Assembly: GCF_000400365.1 (NCBI RefSeq)
Contig: NZ_BAOG01000063.1
Span: 186,001 to 250,000 of the forward strand
Reading direction: 5' to 3'
DNA: 64,000 nucleotides
Source: Vibrio jasicida CAIM 1864 = LMG 25398
Lineage (GTDB): Bacteria; Pseudomonadota; Gammaproteobacteria; Enterobacterales; Vibrionaceae
Both the position numbers and the translations under genes were made by a program. The notes below the pieces were generated by a model. It was not told where the DNA came from. It made no database searches and was given only the letters and a program-made list of their open reading frames with translations. Positions 61,832 to 64,000 of this stretch are shown here, one piece after another; the stretch's first letter is position 1, and each line of letters opens with the position of its first letter.

Positions 61832-63226
61832 ATGTCCTTTAACTCCACATCTTACGCCAAAGTGCAGCCACCAATATTTAGCGCTGATCTATTCAAAGTT
61901 ATTGTGACCGTAGCAATCCCAGTCACACTGCAAACCATTTTGTTCTCAAGCAAAGGGTTGATTGATCTCGTCATGATCGGGCAGCTTACTGAACAAAATA
62001 TCGCAGCAATTGGTGTGGCGAGCCGCGCACTATTTGTGGCAACAATATTTTTAGCTGGTGTCACCGCTGGTGGAGCGATGCTGACCGCGCAATATTTTGG
62101 AGCCAAAGACCAGAAGGGAGTGATACGAAGTACTGCATTGACTTGGATAATGGCGACATTGGCGTCGTTCATCCCATTGTTTGCTTTTCACTTTTATGGT
62201 GATGACATCATAGGGCTGTCGACTAAATCGCCGGAAATCATCGCGTTGGGCCATCAGTACTTGCAGGTATCGAGTTGGAGCCTACTCGCTGTCGCCTTTG
62301 TCGGTAGTGTTGCTGCTGGTTTACGAGCCATGCATCAAGCTGCGTTAAGTACCTGGTTTAGTGGTCTCGGCATTGCGTTAAATGTGTTGTTTAACTGGGT
62401 GCTGATTTTTGGTCACCTAGGGTTTCCTCAGTTTGGCTTAAAAGGTGCTGCGATAGCAACGGTCCTGAGCTCCACGCTGGAAGTGGCTGTGATTTATGTG
62501 TTCTTAAAGGTTAAGGCGCATCCTCTAAGATTTGGCACTCAAGCACTCAAAGATGCAGTTCAGTGGCGCTATGTTCGATCGTTTTTCGCTCTATCAACCC
62601 CGACAACACTTAATTTCTTAGCGTGGTCAGGTGGTTTGTTTGCTTATACCGCCATTATGGGGCAAACCGGAGAGGCAGGCTTGGTGGTGCTTTCTGTGAT
62701 TACACCGATAGAGGCTTTTTCTCTCAGTTTTTTGACGGGTATTGCGAATGCTTCTGCCGTCATCGTTGGCAATCAACTTGGAGCGAATAAGCCTGAACTA
62801 GCCTATGCCCAAGCGAAAGGATTTACTGTTATTGCCATTGGTGTGACTCTGGTTGTGTCGATTTCTTTGTGGTTCCTGCAATCCTCGGTGTTAGATCTGT
62901 TTACGGTGTTATCTGCAGAAACAAGACGAATGGCAGAGCAGTTTTACATGATTTTGTGTGTTGGTATTTTGCTGCGTTCTTTGCCTACGTTAATGGTCGT
63001 GGGAGTTCTACGTGCGGGTGGAGATGTTAAGTTTTGTCTCTATCAAGACTTATCGACGCAATGGTTATTTGGCATTCCCTTGGCTGCATTGGGAGCGATG
63101 GTGTTTGGTTTTACCGCCCCAGTGGTATTTGCGATGTTCTTCTTAGAAACCTTATTTAAGTGGGTAGCGTGTTTGTACCGCTTTCGTAGTCGCAAGTGGA
63201 TGAATTGTTTGGTTAAAGAAGGGTAA
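61832..63226 (+). CDS. MATE family efflux transporter
   Basis: 464 residues, twelve transmembrane helices in two MatE halves (VAIPVTLQTILFSSKGLIDLVMIGQL at the start; the repeat from about residue 245, STPTTLNFLAWSGGLFAYTAIMGQ). Substrate unknown. It is divergent from the LysR gene and is followed after five bases by a small membrane gene, so it heads a two-gene operon. Confidence 0.93.
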   Translation: MSFNSTSYAKVQPPIFSADLFKVIVTVAIPVTLQTILFSSKGLIDLVMIGQLTEQNIAAIGVASRALFVATIFLAGVTAGGAMLTAQYFGAKDQKGVIRSTALTWIMATLASFIPLFAFHFYGDDIIGLSTKSPEIIALGHQYLQVSSWSLLAVAFVGSVAAGLRAMHQAALSTWFSGLGIALNVLFNWVLIFGHLGFPQFGLKGAAIATVLSSTLEVAVIYVFLKVKAHPLRFGTQALKDAVQWRYVRSFFALSTPTTLNFLAWSGGLFAYTAIMGQTGEAGLVVLSVITPIEAFSLSFLTGIANASAVIVGNQLGANKPELAYAQAKGFTVIAIGVTLVVSISLWFLQSSVLDLFTVLSAETRRMAEQFYMILCVGILLRSLPTLMVVGVLRAGGDVKFCLYQDLSTQWLFGIPLAALGAMVFGFTAPVVFAMFFLETLFKWVACLYRFRSRKWMNCLVKEG

Positions 63227-63231
63227 TAGTA

Positions 63232-63462
63232 ATGAACTTACTCAGTGTTTATGAAGCTTATGGTGTGACCATCGCCGTGCTTGTGTTCGTAATGATCTAT
63301 TTATTTATTCACGTGAAATACATTCGCCACCATGCGATGCACAAGCGCTTTCTTGCGGCGCTTTGGGAGTTGATGAAGAACACCATTCACGGAGAGCACA
63401 TCCGCACCATGGGTTACAAGCATGAAAAGGAAACAACAACGTCAAAAGAAAAAAATAGCTAG
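63232..63462 (+). CDS. Small membrane protein co-transcribed with the MATE gene
   Basis: 76 residues: one transmembrane helix (about 10-30, VTIAVLVFVMIYLFIHV) and a basic, His-rich cytoplasmic tail (KYIRHHAMHKRF) ending in Lys/Glu/Thr-rich sequence. It starts five bases after the MATE stop and ends before two terminators, so it is a genuine second cistron. I do not recognise the family; an accessory role to the transporter is inferred from position only. Confidence 0.75.
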   Translation: MNLLSVYEAYGVTIAVLVFVMIYLFIHVKYIRHHAMHKRFLAALWELMKNTIHGEHIRTMGYKHEKETTTSKEKNS

Positions 63463-63486
63463 GAAGGCTCTTATCGGGGCTGCTTT

Positions 63487-63522
63487 GATACAAGTCTAGA
63501 GCGATTCCACTTGTATCTTTTT
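63487..63522 (+). terminator. First of two tandem terminators
   Basis: GATACAAGT (63487-63495) pairs with ACTTGTATC (63509-63517), then T5. Confidence 0.9.
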
Positions 63523-63553
63523 GGGGAATGGTGAGCATACCTTCCCCTTTTTT
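63523..63553 (+). terminator. Second tandem terminator
   Basis: GGGGAA (63523-63528) pairs with TTCCCC (63542-63547), followed by a T6 run, directly after the first terminator. On the minus strand it lacks an equally good T run. Confidence 0.8.
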
Positions 63554-63573
63554 ATTTCTAAAATGATAGATGG

Positions 63574-63885
63574 TTATTGATAAAAAACTGCCAACCAAAT
63601 TGTCTCTTGTTCTGGATCTGTCCAACTGACGCGATGTTTTGTATGCGCCGGAATGTTGATATGGTCACCGGTTTCTAAACGTTTTACCGATCCATCTTCA
63701 TAAGTCAGTTCGCCTGCGCCTTGCAGCACCAACACCCACTCATGTTCTTCTTGATCGTACCATTCGCCCTCTGGCGTGGTTTGCCCTTTTGAGACAATAC
63801 GCTCGATGCGCAGTTGTTTATGTGTGAGTAAGTCTTCGAACACTTCTTCACTCAGATCACTGGGTAGGTCTTTAAACAGATTCAT
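63574..63885 (-). CDS. Cupin domain protein
   Basis: 103 residues forming one cupin: GEWYDQEEHEWVLVLQGAGELTYEDG (motif 1) and TGDHINIPAHTKHRVSWTDP (motif 2) with the metal-ligand His/Glu set. AGGA lies six bases before the ATG. It begins eight bases after the stop of the Qnr-like gene, so the two are cotranscribed. Function unknown; small single-domain cupins often bind a metal or small molecule. Confidence 0.9.
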   Translation of the reverse strand: MNLFKDLPSDLSEEVFEDLLTHKQLRIERIVSKGQTTPEGEWYDQEEHEWVLVLQGAGELTYEDGSVKRLETGDHINIPAHTKHRVSWTDPEQETIWLAVFYQ

Positions 63886-63893
63886 AGTGCTTC

Positions 63894-64000
63894 CTAAATA
63901 ACGATCAGTCCAAATGGTGCGAGCAGTTGTTCTTGCTGCCAGTCGCAGATCTTAACACCGTATAAAGAGACGCGGCGAATGTCCAAGCCTTCTAAATCGA
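63894..64000 (-). CDS. Qnr-type pentapeptide-repeat protein, 3' end only
   Basis: The window edge cuts this gene; only the last 34 residues are visible, ending at a TAG at 63894. They read DLEGLDIRRVSLYGVKICDW and then QQEQLLAPFGLIVI. The first part holds pentapeptide-like units (A/D-L-x-x), and KICDWQQEQLL resembles the C terminus I recall for chromosomal Vibrio Qnr proteins (QnrVC and V. parahaemolyticus VPA0095 type), which protect DNA gyrase from quinolones. The call rests on a short fragment and recall, so moderate confidence only. Confidence 0.7.
   Translation of the reverse strand, partial: DLEGLDIRRVSLYGVKICDWQQEQLLAPFGLIVI

Overview
This 64 kb window is ordinary, gene-dense gammaproteobacterial DNA, and its gene content points to Vibrio, most likely the Harveyi clade (V. 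parahaemolyticus / V. alginolyticus / V. harveyi relatives). The evidence is an ascorbate (ula) operon, nagB, a chitinase A whose active-site Glu falls at precursor residue 315, a chitin-type LPMO, NhaD, MaoP/HdfR, a DUF2850 protein and, at the right edge, the end of a Qnr-type pentapeptide-repeat gene. The combination recalls chromosome II of V. parahaemolyticus; that is recalled knowledge, not something the bases prove. I see no rRNA, tRNA, CRISPR array, insertion sequence or prophage. Most genes are isolated or in short operons bounded by clear hairpin terminators.

Layout. 1-2.9 kb: end of an L-ascorbate utilisation operon (ulaF, a HAD phosphatase, ulaD, ulaE). 3-8.7 kb: two uncharacterised proteins, nagB, a DUF3081-like gene, the divergent maoP/hdfR pair, a DoxX membrane protein and a small ORF. 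8.9-11.7 kb: alkylation repair (Ada-AlkA fusion overlapping an Ogt-type methyltransferase) and a helical-repeat protein. 11.7-17.8 kb: YitT, GFA enzyme, NhaD with an unannotated 38-residue membrane ORF upstream, an acyltransferase, and a TetR regulator followed by an alpha/beta hydrolase. 17.8-23.4 kb: chitinase A, a DUF2850 protein, PpnP, a small membrane protein and a diguanylate cyclase.

23.5-33.5 kb is the most coherent system: a LamB-like porin, a LacI regulator, an ABC sugar importer (binding protein, two permeases, ATPase), a cytoplasmic GH1 beta-glucosidase and a second LacI regulator. Together they look like an outer-membrane-to-cytoplasm route for beta-linked oligoglucosides. The porin and regulator upstream regions hold several TGAAA/TTTCA inverted repeats with different spacings, including a perfect 27-bp palindrome.

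33.6-43.3 kb: a MATE transporter with a structured leader, a coiled-coil RluA-type pseudouridine synthase, a YidD-like protein with a Cys-rich tail, a DUF3137 protein, a HAD phosphatase, a periplasmic sulfite-oxidase-fold protein coupled to a membrane diguanylate cyclase, a DUF805 protein and an outer-membrane barrel. 43.4-50.7 kb: glutathione-dependent formaldehyde detoxification (FrmB-like, FrmA-like), arylamine N-acetyltransferase, a large phosphoesterase lipoprotein, a GNAT enzyme and a LysR regulator. 50.7-53.9 kb: an AT-rich patch with a proline-repeat lipoprotein, a LysR regulator and a siderophore-interacting reductase. 53.9-64 kb: an S9 peptidase lipoprotein, divergent LysE/AsnC, an LPMO, a HAD-IB phosphatase with an SMR transporter, a lipoprotein, divergent LysR/MATE, a cupin and the Qnr-like 3' end.

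Start codons were moved from the longest reading frame wherever a Shine-Dalgarno sequence, signal peptide or family alignment decided the matter. No database search was possible, so names rest on recognised motifs and family memory.
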